Both the position numbers and the translations under genes were made by a program. DNA of 64,000 nt from Eutreptiella sp. 'Long Island Sound 2002' (Eukaryota; Euglenozoa; Euglenophyceae; Eutreptiales; Eutreptiaceae). Position 1 is the stretch's first letter, and every line of letters starts with the position of its first letter. The notes below the pieces were generated by a model. The model saw only the letters and a list, made by a program, of their open reading frames with translations. It ran no database searches and was not told the DNA's origin. Positions 1-13,100 of the stretch are shown in pieces. Where the stretch lies: positions 24,790 through 88,789 of the forward strand of contig CAXIWF010000221.1 of the NCBI GenBank assembly GCA_964036045.1, read 5' to 3'.

Positions 1-1115
1 AAAATTCTCGGAAAATTCTCGGAAAATTCTCGGAAAATTCTCGGAAAATTCCCAGAAAATTCTCGGAAAATTCTCGGAAAATTCTCGGAAAATTCCCGGA
101 AAATTCTCGGAAAATTCTCGGAAAATTCCCAGAAAATTCTCGGAAAATTCTCGGAAAATTCTCGGAAAATTCCCGGAAAATTCTCCGAAAATTCTCGGAA
201 AATTCTCGGAAAATTCTCGGAATATTCTCGGAAAATTCTCAGAAAATTCTCGGAAAATTCTCGGAAAATTCTCGGAAAATTCTCGGAAAATTATCGGAAA
301 ATTCTCGGAAACTTCTCGGAAAAATCTCGGAAAATTCTCGGAAAATTCTCGGAAAATTCTTGGAAAATTCTCGGAAAATTCTCGGAAAATTCTCGGAAAA
401 TTCTCGGAAAATTCCCGGAAAATTCTCGGAAAATTCTCAGAAAACTCTCGGAAAATTCTCGGAAAATTCTCGGAAAATTCTCGGAAAATTCTCGGAAAAT
501 TCTCGGAAAATTCTCGGAAAATTGTCGGAAAATTCTCGGAAAATTCTCGGAAAATTCTCGGAAAATTCTCGGAAAATTCTCGAAAAATTCTCGGAAAATT
601 CTCGGAAAATTCTCAGAAAATTCTCGGAAATTTCTCGGAAAATTCTCGGAAAATTCTCGGAAAATTCTCAGGAAATTCTCAGAAAATTCTCGGAAAATTC
701 TCGGAAAATTCTCGGAAAATTCTCGGAAATTTCTCGGAAAATTCTCGGAAAATTCTCGGAAAATTCTCAGGAAATTCTCGGAAAATTCTCGGAAAATTCT
801 CGGAAAATTCTCGGAAAATTCTCGGAAAATTGTCGGAAAATTCTCGGAAAATTCTCGGAAAATTCTCGGAAAATTCTCGGAAAATTCTCGAAAAATTCTC
901 GGAAAATTCTCGGAAAATTCTCAGAAAATTCTCGGAAAATTCTCGGAAAATTCTCGGAAAATTCTCGGAAAATTCTCGGAAAATTCTCGGAAAATTCTCG
1001 GAAAATTCTCGGAAAATTCTCAGAAAATTCTCGGAAAATTCTCGGAAAATTCTCGGAAAATTCTCGGAAAATTCTCGGAAAATTCTCGGAAAATTCTCGG
1101 AAAATTCTCGGAAAA
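1..1115 (+). repeat. K-family higher-order repeat block, left edge of window
   Basis: The block opens with alternating CCCAG and CCCGG monomers, then an AATATTC variant near 221 and CTCAG. The K run follows: TTATCGG at 291, then AAACTTC and AAAAATC variants. A CTTGG monomer near 360 begins a tail of CCCGG, CTCAG, GTCGG (near 533), a CTCGA-type monomer, an AAATTTC variant and CTCAGG. The AAATTTC-to-CTCAGG part appears twice (about 628-668 and 725-768), which looks like a local duplication of about 100 bp. The same tail order recurs in other K blocks, for example 11,171-11,617, showing a shared unit. The left end of this unit is outside the window. Confidence 0.75.
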
Positions 1116-2215
1116 TTTTCGGAATATTCTCGGAAAATTCTCGGAAAATTGACGGAAAATTCTCGGAAAATTCTCGGAAAATTCTCGGAAAAGTCTCGGA
1201 AAATTCTCGGAAAATTACCGGAAAATTTTCGGAAAATTCTCGGAAAATTCTCGGAAAATTCTCGGAAAATTCTCAAAAAATTCTCAGAAAATTGTCGGAA
1301 AATTCTCGGAAAATTCTCGGAAAATTCTCGGAAAATTCTCGGAAAATTCTCGGAAAATTCTCGGAAAATTCTGGGAAAATTCTCGGAAAATTCTCGGAAA
1401 ATTCTCAGAAAATTCTCGGAAAATTCTTGGAAAATTCTCAGAAAATTCTCGGAAAATTCTCGGAAAATTCTCAGAAAATTCTCGGAAAATTCTCGGAAAA
1501 TTCTCGGAAAATTCTCGGAAAATTCTCGGAAAATTCTCGGAAAATTCTCGGAAAATTCTCGGAAAATTCTCGGAAAATTCTCGGAAAATTGACGGAAAAT
1601 TCTCAGAAAATTCTCGGAAAATTCTCGGAAAATTCTCGGAAAATTCTCAGAAAATTCTCGGAAAATTCTCGGAAAATTCTCGGAAAATTCTCGGAAAATT
1701 CTCGGAAAATTCTCAGAAAATTCTCGGAAAATTCTCGGAAAATTCTCGGAAAATTCTCGGAAAATTCTCGGAAAATTCTCGGAAAATTCTCGGAAAATTC
1801 TCGGAAAATTCTCGGAAAATTGACGGAAAATTCTCAGAACATTCTCGGAAAATTCTCGGAAAATTCTCGGAAAATTCTCGGAAAATTCCCGGAAAATTCT
1901 CGGAAAATTCTCGGAAAATTCTCGGAAAATTCTCGGAAAATTCTCAGAAAATTCTCGGAAAATTCTCGGAAAATTCTCGGAAAATTCTCGGAAAATTCCC
2001 GGAAAATTCTCGGAAAATTCTCGGAAAATTCCCCGAAAATTCTCGGAAAATTCTCGGAAAATTCTCGGAAAATTCTCGGAAAATTCTCGGAAAATTCTCG
2101 GAAAATTCTCGGAAAATTCTCGAAAAATTCTCCGAAGATTCTCGGAAAATTCTCGGAAAATTCTCGGAAAATTCTCGGAAAATTCTCGCAAAATTCTCGG
2201 AAAATTCTCGGAAAA
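1116..2215 (+). repeat. D-family block with M2 marker (172-type)
   Basis: It starts at the M2 marker TTTTCGGAATATT (1116). The CAGAAAATTGTCGG variant follows, its AAAATT at 1288, exactly 172 bp after the M2 start. Junctions of the form TTGACGGAAAATTCTCAG lie at 1589 and 1820, 231 bp (21 monomers) apart. The same pair spacing is seen in D blocks at 48, 55 and 57 kb. The K run is absent until 2293. The right part carries CCCGG, CCCCG and CTCGA/CTCCG variants that lead into the first K junction. This D block lies nearly 39 kb from the next one that is D throughout. Confidence 0.75.
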
Positions 2216-5200
2216 TTGACGGAAAACTCTCGGAAAATTCTCGGAAAATTCTCGGAAAATTCTCGGAAAATTCTCGGAAAATTCTCGGAAAATTATCGGA
2301 AAATTCTCGGAAACTTCTCCGAAAAATCTCGGAAAATTCTCGGAAAATTCTGGGAAAATTCTCAGAAAATTCTCGGAAAATTCTCGGAAAATTCTCGGAA
2401 AATTCTCGGAAAATTCTCGGAAAATTCTCGGAAAATTCTCGGAAAATTCTTGGAAAATTCTCGGAAAAATGACGTAAAATTCTCGGAAAATTCTCGTAAA
2501 ATTCTCGGAAAATTCTCGGAAAATTCTCAGAAAATTCTCGGAAAATTCTCGGAAAATTCTCGGAAAATTCTCGGAAAATTCTCGGAAAATTCTCGGAAAA
2601 TTCTCGGAAAATTCCCCGAAAATTCTCGGAAAATTCTCGGAAAATTCTCGGAAAATTCTCGGAAAATTCTCGGAAAATTCTCGGAAAATTCTCGAAAAAT
2701 TCTCCGAAAATTCTCGGAAAATTCTCGGAAAATTCTCGGAAAATTCTCGGAAAATTCTCGGAAAATTCTCGGAAAATTCTCGGAAAATTGACGGAAAACT
2801 CTCGGAAAATTCTCGGAAAATTCTCGGAAAATTCTCGGAAAATTCTCGGAAAATTCTCGGAAAATTATCGGAAAATTCTCGGAAACTTCTCGGAAAAATC
2901 TCGGAAAATTCTCGGAAAATTCTGGGAAAATTCTCAGAAAATTCTCGGAAAATTCTCGGAAAATTCTCGGAAAATTCTCGGAAAATTCTCGGAAAATTCT
3001 CGGAAAATTCTCGGAAAATTCTCGGAAAATTCTTGGAAAATTCTCGGAAAAATGACGGAAAATTCTCGGAAAATTCTCGTAAAATTCTCGGAAAATTCTC
3101 GGAAAATTCTCGGAAAATTCCCCTTAAAATTCTCGAAAATTCTCAGAAAATTCTCGGAAAATTCTCGGAAAATTCTCGGAAAATTCTCGGAAAATTCTCG
3201 GAAAATTCTCGGAAAATTCCCGGGAAATTCTCGGAAAATTCTCGGAAAATTCTCGGAAAATTCTCGGAAAATTCTCGGAAAATTCTCGGAAAATTCTCGG
3301 AAAATTCTGGGAAAATTCTCAGAAAATTCTCGGAAAATTCTCGGAAAATTCTCGGAAAATTCTCAGAAAATTCTCGGAAAATTCTCGGAAAATTCTCGGA
3401 AAATTCTCGGAAAATTCTCGGAAAATTCTCGGAAAATTCTTGGAAAATTCTCGGAAAATTCTCGGAAAATTCTCGGAAAATTCTCAGAAAATTCTCGGAA
3501 AAGTCACGGAAAATTCTCAGAAAATTCTCGGAAAATTCTCGGAAAATTCTCGGAAAATTCTCGGAAAATTCTCGGAAAATTCTCGGAAAATTCTCGGAAA
3601 ATTCTCGGAAAATTCTCAGAAAATTCTCGGAAAATTCTCGGAAAATTCTCGGAAAATTCTCGGAAAATTCTCGGAAAATTCTCGGAAAATTCTCGGAAAA
3701 TTCTCGGAAAATTCTCGGAAAATTCTCGGAAAATTCCCAGAAAATTCTCGGAAAATTCTCGGAAAATTCTCGGAAAATTCTCGGAAAATTCCCGGAAAAT
3801 TCTCCGAAAATTCTCGGAAAATTCTCGGAAAATTCCCGGAAAATTCTCGGAAAATTCTCGGAAAATTCTCGGAAAATTCCCCGAAAATTCTCGGAAAATT
3901 CTCGGAAAATTCTCGGAAAATTCTCGGAAAATTCTCGGAAAATTCTCGGAAAATTCTCGAAAAATTCTCCGAAAATTCTCGGAAAATTCTCGGAAAATTC
4001 TCGGAAAATTCTCGGAAAATTCTCGGAAAATTCTCGGAAAATTCTCGGAAAATTGACGGAAAACTCTCGGAAAATTCTCGGAAAATTCTCGGAAAATTAT
4101 CGGAAAATTCTCGGAAACTTCTCGGAAAAATCTCGGAAAATTCTCGGAAAATTCTGGGAAAATTCTCAGAAATTTCTCGGAAAATTCTCGGAAAATTCTC
4201 GGAAAATTCTCGGAAAATTCTCGGAAAATTCTCGGAAAATTCTCGGAAAATTCTCGGAAAATTCTTGGAAAATTCTCGGAAAAATGACGGAAAATTCTCG
4301 GAAAATTCTCGTAAAATTCTCGGAAAATTCTCGGAAAATTCTCGGAAAATTCCCCTTAAAATTCTCGAAAAATTCTCCGAAAATTCTCGGAAACTTCTCG
4401 GAAAAATCTCGGAAAATTCTCGGAAAATTCTGGGAAAATTCTCAGAAAATTCTCGGAAAATTCTCGGAAAATTCTCGGAAAATTCTCGGAAAATTCTCGG
4501 AAAATTCTCGGAAAATTCTCGGAAAATTCTCGGAAAATTCTTGGAAAATTCTCGGAAAAATGACGGAAAATTCTCGGAAAATTCTCGTAAAATTCTCGGA
4601 AAATTCTCGGAAAATTCTCGGAAAATTCCCCTTAAAATTCTCGAAAATTCTCAGAAAATTCTCGGAAAATTCTCGGAAAATTCTCGGAAAATTCTCGGAA
4701 AATTCTCGGAAAATTCTCGGAAAATTCCCGGAAAATTCTCGGAAAATTCTCGGAAAATTCTCGCAAAATTCTCGGAAAATTCTCGGAAAATTCTCGGAAA
4801 ATTCTCGGAAAATTCTCGGAAAATTCTCGGAAAATTCTCAGAAAATTCTCGGAAAATTCTCGGAAAATTCTCGGAAAATTCTCGGAAAATTCTCGGAAAA
4901 TTCTCGGAAAATTCTTGGAAAATTCTCGGAAAATTCTCGGAAAATTCTCGGAAAATTCTCGGAAAATTCTCGGAAAATTCTCAGAAAATTCTCGGAAAAT
5001 TCTCGGAAAATTCTCAGAAAATTCTCGGAAAATTCTCGGAAAATTCTCGGAAAATTCTCGGAAAATTCTCGGAAAATTCTCGGAAAATTCTCGGAAAATT
5101 GACGGAAAATCCTCAGAGAATTCTCGGAAAATTCTCGGAAAATTCTCGGAAAATTCTCGGAAAATTCCCAGAAAATTCTCGGAAAATTCTCGGAAAATTC

Positions 5201-7682
5201 TCGGAAAATTCCCGGAAAATTCTCGGAAAATTCTCGGAAAATTCTCGGAAAATTCCCGGAAAATTCTCGGAAAATTCTCGGAAAATTCTCGGAAAATTCC
5301 CCGAAAATTCTCGGAAAATTCTCGGAAAATTCTCGGAAAATTCTCGGAAAATTCTCGGAAAATTCTCGGAAAATTCTCGAAAAATTCTCCGAAAATTCTC
5401 GGAAAATTCTCGGAAAATTCTCGGAAAATTCTCGGAAAATTCTCGGAAAATTCTCGGAAAATTCTCGGAAAATTGACGGAAAACTCTCGGAAAATTCTCG
5501 GAAAATTCTCGGAAAATTCTCGGAAAATTCTCGGAAAATTATCGGAAAATTCTCGGAAACTTCTCGGAAAAATCTCGGAAAATTCTTGGAAAATTCTGGG
5601 AAAATTCTCAGAAAATTCTCGGAAAATTCTCGGAAAATTCTCGGAAAATTCTCGGAAAATTCTCGGAAAATTCTCGGAAAATTCTCGGAAAATTCTCGGA
5701 AAATTCTTGGAAAATTCTCGGAAAAATGACGGAAAATTCTCGGAAAATTCTCGGAAAATTCTCGGAAAATTGACGGAAAATCCTCAGAGAATTCTCGGAA
5801 AATTCTCGGAAAATTCTCGGAAAATTCTCGGAAAATTCCCAGAAAATTCTCGGAAAATTCTCGGAAAATTCTCGGAAAATTCCCGGAAAATTCTCGGAAA
5901 ATTCTCGGAAAATTCTCGGAAAATTCTCGGAAAATTCCCGGAAAATTCTCGGAAAATTCTCGGAAAATTCTCGGAAAATTCCCCGAAAATTCTCGGAAAA
6001 TTCTCGGAAAATTCTCGGAAAATTCTCGGAAAATTCTCGGAAAATTCTCGGAAAATTCTCGAAAAATTCTCCGAAAATTCTCGGAAAATTCTCGGAAAAT
6101 TCTCGGAAAATTCTCGGAAAATTCTCGGAAAATTCTCGGAAAATTCTCGGAAAATTGACGGAAAACTCTCGGAAAATTCTCGGAAAATTCTCGGAAAATT
6201 CTCGGAAAATTCTCGGAAAATTATCGGAAAATTCTCGGAAACTTCTCGGAAAAATCTCGGAAAATTCTCGGAAAATTCTGGGAAAATTCTCAGAAAATTC
6301 TCGGAAAATTCTCGGAAAATTCTCGGAAAATTCTCGGAAAATTCTCGGAAAATTCTCGGAAAATTCTCGGAAAATTCTTGGAAAATTCTCGGAAAAATGA
6401 CGGAAAATTCTCGGAAAATTCTCGTAAAATTCTCGGAAAATTCTCGGAAAATTCTCGGAAAATTCCCCTTAAAATTCTCGGAAAATTCCCAGAAAATTCT
6501 CGGAAAATTCTCGGAAAATTCTCGGAAAATTCTCGGAAAATTCTCGGAAAATTCTCGGAAAATTCCCGGAAAATTCTCGGAAAATTCTCGGAAAATTCTC
6601 GGAAAATTCTCGGAAAATTCTCGGAAAATTCTCGGAAAATTCTCGGAAAATTCTGGGAAAATTCTCAGAAAATTCTCGGAAAATTCTCGGAAAATTCTCG
6701 GAAAATTCTCAGAAAATTCTCGGAAAATTCTCGGAAAATTCTCGGAAAATTCTCGGAAAATTCTCGGAAAATTCTCGGAAAATTCTTGGAAAATTCTCGG
6801 AAAATTCTCGGAAAATTCTCGGAAAATTCTCAGAAAATTCTCGGAAAATTCTCGGAAAATTCTCAGAAAATTCTCGGAAAATTCTCGGAAAATTCTCGGA
6901 AAATTCTCGGAAAATTCTCGGAAAATTCTCGGAAAATTCTCGGAAAATTGACGGAAAATTCTCGGAAAATTCTCGGAAAATTCTCGGAAAATTCTCGGAA
7001 AATTCTCGGAAAATTCCCAGAAAATTCTCGGAAAATTCTCGGAAAATTCTCGGAAAATTCCCGGAAAATTCTCGGAAAATTCTCGGAAAATTCTCGGAAA
7101 ATTCTCGGAAAATTGACGGAAAATTCTCGGAAAATTCTCGAAAAATTCTCCGAAAATTCTCGGAAAATTCTCAGAAAATTCTCGGAAAATTCTCGGAATA
7201 TTCTCGGAAAATTCTCAGAAAATTCTCGGAAAATTCTCGGAAAATTCTCGGAAAATTCTCGGAAAATTATCGGAAAATTCTCGGAAACTTCTCGGAAAAA
7301 TCTCGGAAAATTCTCGGAAAATTCTGGGAAAATTCTCAGAAAATTCTCGGAAAATTCTCGGAAAATTCTCGGAAAATTCTCGGAAAATTCTCGGAAAATT
7401 CTCGGAAAATTCTCGGAAAATTCTCGGAAAATTCTTGGAAAATTCTCGGAAAATTCTCGGAAAATTCTCGGAAAATTCTCGGAAAATTCCCGGAAAATTC
7501 TCGGAAAATTCTCAGAAAATTCTCGGAAAATTCTCGGAAAATTCTCGGAAAATTCTCGGAAAATTCTCGGAAAATTCTCGGAAAATTCTCGGAAAATTGT
7601 CGGAAAATTGTCGGAAAATTCTCGGAAAATTCTCGGAAAATTCTCGGAAAATTCTCGGAAAATTCTCGAAAAATTCTCGGAA
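2216..7682 (+). repeat. K-family block with five TTGACGGAAAACTC junctions
   Basis: Junctions TTGACGGAAAACTC lie at 2216, 2788, 4053, 5473 and 6155. TTATCGG follows after 77, 77, 44, 66 and 66 bp, so three copies have lost one or three whole monomers. Most copies then run CTGGG, CTCAG, CTTGG, an ATGACGG-bearing 12-bp monomer, CTCGT and CCCCTTAAAA. The CCCCTTAAAA variant occurs near 3120, 4347, 4627 and 6465. At 4347-4410 a CCCCTTAAAA monomer runs almost directly into AAACTTC/AAAAATC, which looks like a deletion joining two unit parts. Intervals 2216-2788 (572), 2788-4053 (1,265) and 5473-6155 (682) are exact multiples of 11. Near 5100 and 5770 a CCTCAGAGAATTC variant is shared by neighbouring units. 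Confidence 0.75.
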
Positions 7683-10143
7683 GATTCTCGGAAAATTCTC
7701 AGAAATTCTCGGAATTTTCTCGGAAAATTCTCGGAAAATTCTCGGAAAATTCTCAGGAAATTCTCAGAAAATTCTCGGAAAATTCTCGGAAAATTCTCGA
7801 AAAATTCTCCGAAAATTCTCGGAAAATTCTCGGAAAATTCTCGGAAAATTCTCGGGAAAATTCTCGGAAAATTCTCGGAAAATTGACGGAAAACTCTCGG
7901 AAAATTCTCGGAAAAATTCTCGGAAAATTCTCGGAAAATTCTCGGAAAATTCTCGGAAAATTCTCGGAAAATTCCCGGAAAATTCTCGGAAAATCTCGGA
8001 AAATTCTCGGAAAATTCCCCGAAAATTCTCGGAAAATTCTCGGAAATTCTCGGAAAATTCTCGGAAAATTCTCGGAAAATTCTCGGAAAATTCTCGAAAA
8101 ATTCTCCGAAAATTCTCGGAAAATTCTCGGAAAATTCTCGGAAAATTCTCGGAAAATTCTCGGAAAATTCTCGGAAAATTCTCGGAAAATTGACGGAAAA
8201 CTCTCGGAAAAATTCTCGGAAAATTCTCGGAAAATTCTCGGAAAATTCTCGGAAAATTCTCGGAAAATTATCGGAAAATTGTCGGAAACTTCTCGGAAAA
8301 TCTCGGAAAATTCTCGGAAAATTCTGGGAAAATTCTCAGAAAATTCTCGGAAAATTCTCGGAAAATTCTCGGAAAATTCTCGGAAAATTCTCGGAAAATT
8401 CTCGGAAAATTCTCGGAAAATTCTCGGAAAATTCTTGGAAAATCTCGGAAAAATGACGGAAAATTCTCGGAAAATTCTCGTAAAATTCTCGGAAAATTCT
8501 CGGAAAATTCTCGGAAAATTCCCCTTAAAATTCTCGGAAAATTCCCAGAAAATTCTCGGAAAAATCTCGGAAAATTCTCGGAAAATTCTCGGAAAATTCT
8601 CGGAAAATTCTCGGAAAATTCCCGGAAAATTCTCGGAAAATTCTCGGAAAATTCTCGGAAAATTCTCGGAAAATTCTCGGAAAATTCTCGGAAAATTCTC
8701 GGAAAATTCTGGGAAAATTCTCAGAAAATTCTCGGAAAATTCTCGGAAAATTCTCGGAAAATTCTCAGAAAATTCTCGGAAAATTCTCGGAAAATTCTCG
8801 GAAAAATTCTCGGAAAATTCTCGGAAAATTCTCGGAAAATTCTTGGAAAATTCTCGGAAAATTCTCGGAAAATTCTCGGAAAATTCTCAGAAAATTCTCG
8901 GAAAATTCTCGGAAAATTCTCAGAAAATTCTCGGAAAATTCTCGGAAAATTCTCGGAAAATTCTCGGAAAATTCTCGGAAAATTCTCGGAAAATTCTCGG
9001 AAAATTGACGGAAAATTCTCGGAAAATTCTCGGAAAATTCTCGGAAAATTCTCGGAAAATTCTCGGAAAATTCTCGGAAAATTCTCGGAAAATTCTCGGA
9101 AAATTCTCGGAAAATTCTTGGAAAATTCTCGGAAAATTCTCGGAAAATTCTCGGAAAATTCTCGGAAAATTCCCGGAAAATTCTCGGAAAATTCTCAGAA
9201 AATTCTCGGAAAATTCTCGGAAAATTCTCGGAAAATTCTCGGAAAATTCTCGGAAAATTCTCGGAAAATTCTCGGAAAAATTGTCGGAAAATTCTCGGAA
9301 AATTCTCGGAAAATTCTCGGAAAATTCTCGGAAAATTCTCGAAAAATTCTCGGAAAATTCTCGGAAAATTCTCAGAAATTCTCGGAATTTTCTCGGAAAA
9401 TTCTCGAAAATTCTCGGAAAATTCTCAGGAAATTCTCAGAAAATTCTCGGAAAATTCTCGGAAAATTCTCGAAAAATTCTCCGGAAAATTCTCGGAAAAT
9501 TCTCGGAAAATTCTCGGAAAATTCTCGGAAAATTCTCGGAAAATTCTCGGAAAATTGACGGAAAACTCTCGGAAAATTCTCGGAAAATTCTCGGAAAATT
9601 CTCGGAAAATTCTCGGAAAATTCTCGGAAAATTCTCGGAAAATTCCCGGAAAATTCTCGGAAAATTCTCGGAAAATTCACAAAATTCGGAAAATTCTCCG
9701 AAAATTCTCGGAAATTCCCGAAAATTCTCGGAAAATTCTCGGAAAATTCTCGGAAAATTCTCGGAAAATTCTCGGAAAATTCTCGAAAAATTCTCCGAAA
9801 ATTCTCGGAAAATTCTCGGAAAATTCTCGGAAAATTCTCGGAAAGGAAAATTCTCGGAAAATTCTCGGAAAATTCTCGGAAATTGACGGAAAACTCTCGG
9901 AAAATTCTCGGAAAATTCTCGGAAAATTCTCGGAAAATTCTCGGAAAATTCTCGGGAAAATTATCGGGAAAATTGTCGGAAACTTCTCGGAAAAATCTCG
10001 GAAAATTCTCGGAAATTCTGGGAAAATTCTCAGAAAATTCTCGGAAAATTCTCGGAAAATTCTCGGAAAATTCTCGGAAAATTCTCGGAAAATTCTCGGA
10101 AAATTCTCGGAAAATGGAAAATTCTTGGAAAATTCTCGGAAAA
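7683..10143 (+). repeat. K-family block with dense monomer-length variants
   Basis: Marker order is K-type (junctions at 7883, 8190, 9555 and 9883; TTATCGG at 8268 and 9961), but I count roughly twenty 10-bp, 12-bp or otherwise irregular monomers in about 2.4 kb. Examples are near 7853, 7913, 7992, 8041, 8204, 8441, 8803, 9276, 9481, 9677, 9710, 9843, 9955, 10013 and 10112. The two junction-to-TTATCGG intervals are 78 bp here rather than 77. Junctions 7883 and 9555 have no K run before the next junction. Comparable K blocks elsewhere show only one or two length variants per unit. This could be real local instability or an uncorrected stretch of a long-read assembly; the sequence cannot decide. 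Confidence 0.7.
9672..9722. other. Broken monomers inside the indel-rich block
   Basis: Around 9677-9690 the reading is TTCACAAAATTCGG, giving a 10-bp and then a shortened monomer. CTCCG, GGAAATTCCCG and other off-length units follow up to about 9720. It is one of the few places where several successive monomers lose the 11-bp register. Confidence 0.6.
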
Positions 10144-13100
10144 ATGACGGAAAATTCTCGGAAAATTCTCGTAAAATTCTCGGAAAATTCTCGGAAAATT
10201 CTCGGAAAATTCCCCTTAAAATTCTCGGAAAATTCCCAGAAAATTCTCGGAAAATTCTCGGAAAATTCTCGGAAAATTCTCGGAAAATTCTCGGAAAATT
10301 CTCGGAAAATTCCCGGAAAATTCTCGGAAAATTCTCGGAAAATTCTCGGAAAATTCTCGGAAAATTCTCGGAAAATTCTCGGAAAATTCTGGGAAAATTC
10401 TCAGAAAATTCTCGGAAAATTCTCGGAAAATTCTCGGAAAATTCTCAGAAAATTCTCGGAAAATTCTCGGAAAATTCTCGGAAAATTCTCGGAAAATTGT
10501 CGGAAAATTCTCGGAAAATTCTTGGAAAATTCTCGGAAAATTCTCGGAAAATTCTCGGAAAATTCTCAGAAAATTCTCGGAAAATTCTCGGAAAATTCTC
10601 AGAAAATTCTCGGAAAATTCTCGGAAAATTCTCGGAAAATTCTCGGAAAATTCTCGGAAAATTCTCGGAAAATTCTCGGAAAATTGACGGAAAATTCTCG
10701 GAAAATTCTCGGAAAATTCTCGGAAAATTCTCGGAAAATTCTCGGAAAATTCCCAGAAAATTCTCGGAAAATTCTCGGAAAATTCTCGGAAAATTCCCGG
10801 AAAATTCTCGGAAAATTCTCGGAAAATTCTCGGAAAATTCTCGGAAAATTGACGGAAAATTCTCGGAAAATTCTCGAAAAATTCTCCGAAAATTCTCGGA
10901 AAATTCTCAGAAAATTCTCGGAAAATTCTCGGAATATTCTCGGAAAATTCTCAGAAAATTCTCGGAAAATTCTCGGAAAATTCTCGGAAAATTCTCGGAA
11001 AATTATCGGAAAATTCTCGGAAACTTCTCGGAAAAATCTCGGAAAATTCTCGGAAAATTCTGGGAAAATTCTCAGAAAATTCTCGGAAAATTCTCGGAAA
11101 ATTCTCGGAAAATTCTCGGAAAATTCTCGGAAAATTCTCGGAAAATTCTCGGAAAATTCTCGGAAAATTCTTGGAAAATTCTCGGAAAATTCTCGGAAAA
11201 TTCTCGGAAAATTCTCGGAAAATTCCCGGAAAATTCTCGGAAAATTGTCAGAAAATTCTCGGAAAATTCTCGGAAAATTCTCGGAAAATTCTCGGAAAAT
11301 TCTCGGAAAATTCTCGGAAAATTCTCGGAAAATTGTCGGAAAATTCTCGGAAAATTCTCGGAAAATTCTCGGAAAATTCTCGGAAAATTCTCGAAAAATT
11401 CTCGGAAAATTCTCGGAAAATTCTCAGAAATTCTCGGAAATTTCTCGGAAAATTCTCGGAAAATTCTCGGAAAATTCTCAGGAAATTCTCAGAAAATTCT
11501 CGGAAAATTCTCGGAAAATTCTCGAAAAATTCTCGGAAAATTCTCGGAAAATTCTCGGAAAATTCTCGGAAAATTCTCGGAAAATTCTCGGAAAATTCTC
11601 GGAAAATTCTCGGAAAATTGACGGAAAACTCTCGGAAAATTCTCGGAAAATTCCCGGAAAATTCTCGGAAAATTCTCGGAAAATTCTCGGAAAATTATCG
11701 GAAAATTCTCGGAAACTTCTCGGAAAAATCTCGGAACATTCTCGGAAAATTCTGGGAAAATTCTCAGAGAATTCTCGGAAAATTCTCGGAAAATTCTCGG
11801 AAAATTCTCGGAAAATTCTCGGAAAATTCTCGGAAAATTCTCGGAAAATTCTCGGAAAATTCTTGGAAAATTCTCGGAAAAATGACGGAAAATTCTCGGA
11901 AAATTCTCGTAAAATTCTCGGAAAATTCTCGGAAAATTCTCGGAAAATTCCCCTTAAAATTCTCGGAAAATTCCCAGAAAATTCTCGGAAAATTCTCGGA
12001 AAATTCTCGGAAAATTCTCGGAAAATTCTCGGAAAATTCTCGGAAAATTCCCGGAAAATTCTCGGAAAATTCTCGGAAAATTCTCGGAAAATTCTCGGAA
12101 AATTCTCGGAAAATTCTCGGAAAATTCTCGGAAAATTCTGGGAAAATTCTCAGAAAATTCTCGGAAAATTCTCGGAAAATTCTCGGAAAATTCTCAGAAA
12201 ATTCTCGGAAAATTCTCGGAAAATTCTCGGAAAATTCTCGGAAAATTCTCGGAAAATTCTCGGAAAATTCTTGGAAAATTCTCGGAAAATTCTCGGAAAA
12301 TTCTCGGAAAATTCTCAGAAAATTCTCGGAAAATTCTCGGAAAATTCTCAGAAAATTCTCGGAAAATTCTCGGAAAATTCTCGGAAAATTCTCGGAAAAT
12401 TCTCGGAAAATTCTCGGAAAATTCTCGGAAAATTGACGGAAAATTCTCGGAAAATTCTCGGAAAATTCTCGGAAAATTCTCGGAAAATTCTCGGAAAATT
12501 CCCAGAAAATTCTCGGAAAATTCTCGGAAAATTCTCGGAAAATTCCCGGAAAATTCTCGGAAAATTCTCGGAAAATTCTCGGAAAATTCTCGGAAAATTG
12601 ACGGAAAATTCTCGGAAAATTCTCGAAAAATTCTCCGAAAATTCTCGGAAAATTCTCAGAAAATTCTCGGAAAATTCTCGGAATATTCTCGGAAAATTCT
12701 CAGAAAATTCTCGGAAAATTCTCGGAAAATTCTCGGAAAATTCTCGGAAAATTATCGGAAAATTCTCGGAAACTTCTCGGAAAAATCTCGGAAAATTCTC
12801 GGAAAATTCCCAGAAAATTCTCGGAAAATTCTCGGAAAATTCTCGGAAAATTCTCGGAAAATTCTCGGAAAATTCTCGGAAAATTCCCGGAAAATTCTCG
12901 GAAAATTCTCGGAAAATTCTCGGAAAATTCTCGGAAAATTCTCGGAAAATTCTCGGAAAATTCTCGGAAAATTCTGGGAAAATTCTCAGAAAATTCTCGG
13001 AAAATTCTCGGAAAATTCTCGGAAAATTCTCAGAAAATTCTCGGAAAATTCTCGGAAAATTCTCGGAAAATTCTCGGAAAATTCTCGGAAAATTCTCGGA

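Noticed and set aside
767-2191. A reverse-strand frame of 474 codons with an FPRIFREFSEN repeat
   Set aside because: It is the complement reading of the same monomer and overlaps equally open forward frames. Nothing beyond the repeat is encoded.
2788-2800. TTGACG as a bacterial -35 promoter box
   Set aside because: The TTGAC string occurs in scores of copies at HOR positions, with no suitable -10 element or gene downstream. It is a variant monomer.
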